14,758 nucleotides of DNA from positions 1 to 14,758 of the forward strand of contig PALU01000036.1 in NCBI GenBank assembly GCA_002706585.1, in the 5' to 3' direction. Shown here piece by piece: positions 14,577-14,758 of the stretch (position 1 is the first letter of the stretch; each line of letters begins with the position of its first letter). This stretch comes from Rickettsiales bacterium. Its GTDB lineage: Bacteria > Pseudomonadota > Alphaproteobacteria > TMED127. Made by a program: the position numbers and the translations under genes. The notes beneath the pieces are model-generated. The model was not told the origin of the DNA and made no database searches. It saw only the letters and a list, made by a program, of their open reading frames with translations.

Positions 14577-14758
14577 TTACCCTAATTCTTTCTTGGCCAT
14601 TAAGTACTCCTCATTGTTGGGAATTGAATGATGCCACTTAGTATCTCTTTCCATAAAACTTACTCCCTTACCTTTAATTGTATTTGCTATAATTATTGAA
14701 GGTTTTTTATTTTTTTTTGCTTTTTTTAGTGATTTTTCTAAATTAGAAAAATTATGAC
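14577..14758 (-). CDS. Transketolase-like N-terminal subunit, C-terminal end (cut by window edge)
   Basis: About 60 residues are visible in a frame running from the right edge to the TAA at 14579-14577. They include IIIANTIKGKGVSFME, the highly conserved ThDP-domain strand and loop near the end of transketolase N-terminal subunits, followed by the expected KWHHSIPNNEEY and a short tail. The rest of the gene, with the ThDP diphosphate-binding motif, is outside the window. It is followed 7 bp later by the C-terminal subunit gene, the standard order for split transketolases. Confidence 0.92.
   Translation of the reverse strand, partial: HNFSNLEKSLKKAKKNKKPSIIIANTIKGKGVSFMERDTKWHHSIPNNEEYLMAKKELG

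Noticed and set aside
1..14758. CRISPR array, tRNA/rRNA genes, insertion sequences
   Set aside because: No spaced direct repeats, no cloverleaf or rRNA-like conserved stretches, and no transposase motifs or terminal inverted repeats were seen on either strand.

Overview
This window looks like part of a surface-polysaccharide (O-antigen or capsule type) hypervariable region of a very AT-rich, streamlined marine bacterium. A SAR11 / Candidatus Pelagibacter-like alphaproteobacterium is the best guess. The guess rests on the extreme A+T content, Lys/Asn/Ile-rich proteins, near-zero intergenic spacing with ATGA stop/start overlaps, and a gene set I associate with that region of SAR11 genomes: TIGR04372-type glycosyltransferases, a cytidylyltransferase/aminotransferase fusion, a DUF4910 protein and a split transketolase. 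There is no 16S rRNA or housekeeping marker here, so the taxonomy is inference.

Layout. (A) 1-6034, minus strand, transcribed leftwards from about 6062: aldo/keto reductase, cytidylyltransferase-aminotransferase fusion, a 62-residue helical protein, a DUF4910 zinc-peptidase-like protein, a TIGR04372-like glycosyltransferase, and the N-terminal third of a Gfo/Idh/MocA oxidoreductase cut by the window edge. (B) 6132-7559, plus strand: a second TIGR04372-like glycosyltransferase, alone, whose start codon lies inside a 10-bp tandem repeat of phased A-tracts. (C) 7542-10417, minus strand: HAD-type phosphatase, NDP-sugar epimerase, SAM methyltransferase and a second SDR, spaced 2-5 bp apart. (D) 10531-11569, minus strand: a TylF/MycF-like O-methyltransferase followed by the 5' half of another methyltransferase-like gene that stops short, a probable recombination scar. 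(E) 11748-13624, plus strand: an extremely A-rich two-gene cassette, an SDR reductase and a NovU/TylC3-like sugar C-methyltransferase. (F) 13640-14758, minus strand: the two halves of a split transketolase (C-terminal subunit complete, N-terminal subunit partial).

How the genes may work together (inference). A two-subunit transketolase, SDR epimerase/reductases, an aldo/keto reductase, a PLP aminotransferase and a cytidylyltransferase suggest synthesis of a CMP-activated amino or branched sugar. The methyltransferases would decorate it, and the two TIGR04372-like enzymes would transfer sugars. No flippase, polymerase or initiating phosphoglycosyl transferase is in the window, so the locus continues outside it.

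The switching strand blocks, the compositional jumps (hand counts of 7, 14 and 20 G+C per 60 bases in three places), the truncated gene and the repeat at a strand boundary point to a mosaic assembled by recombination. I found no tRNA, rRNA, CRISPR, insertion sequence or convincing intrinsic terminator. The longest gene-free stretch is 178 bp (11570-11747).
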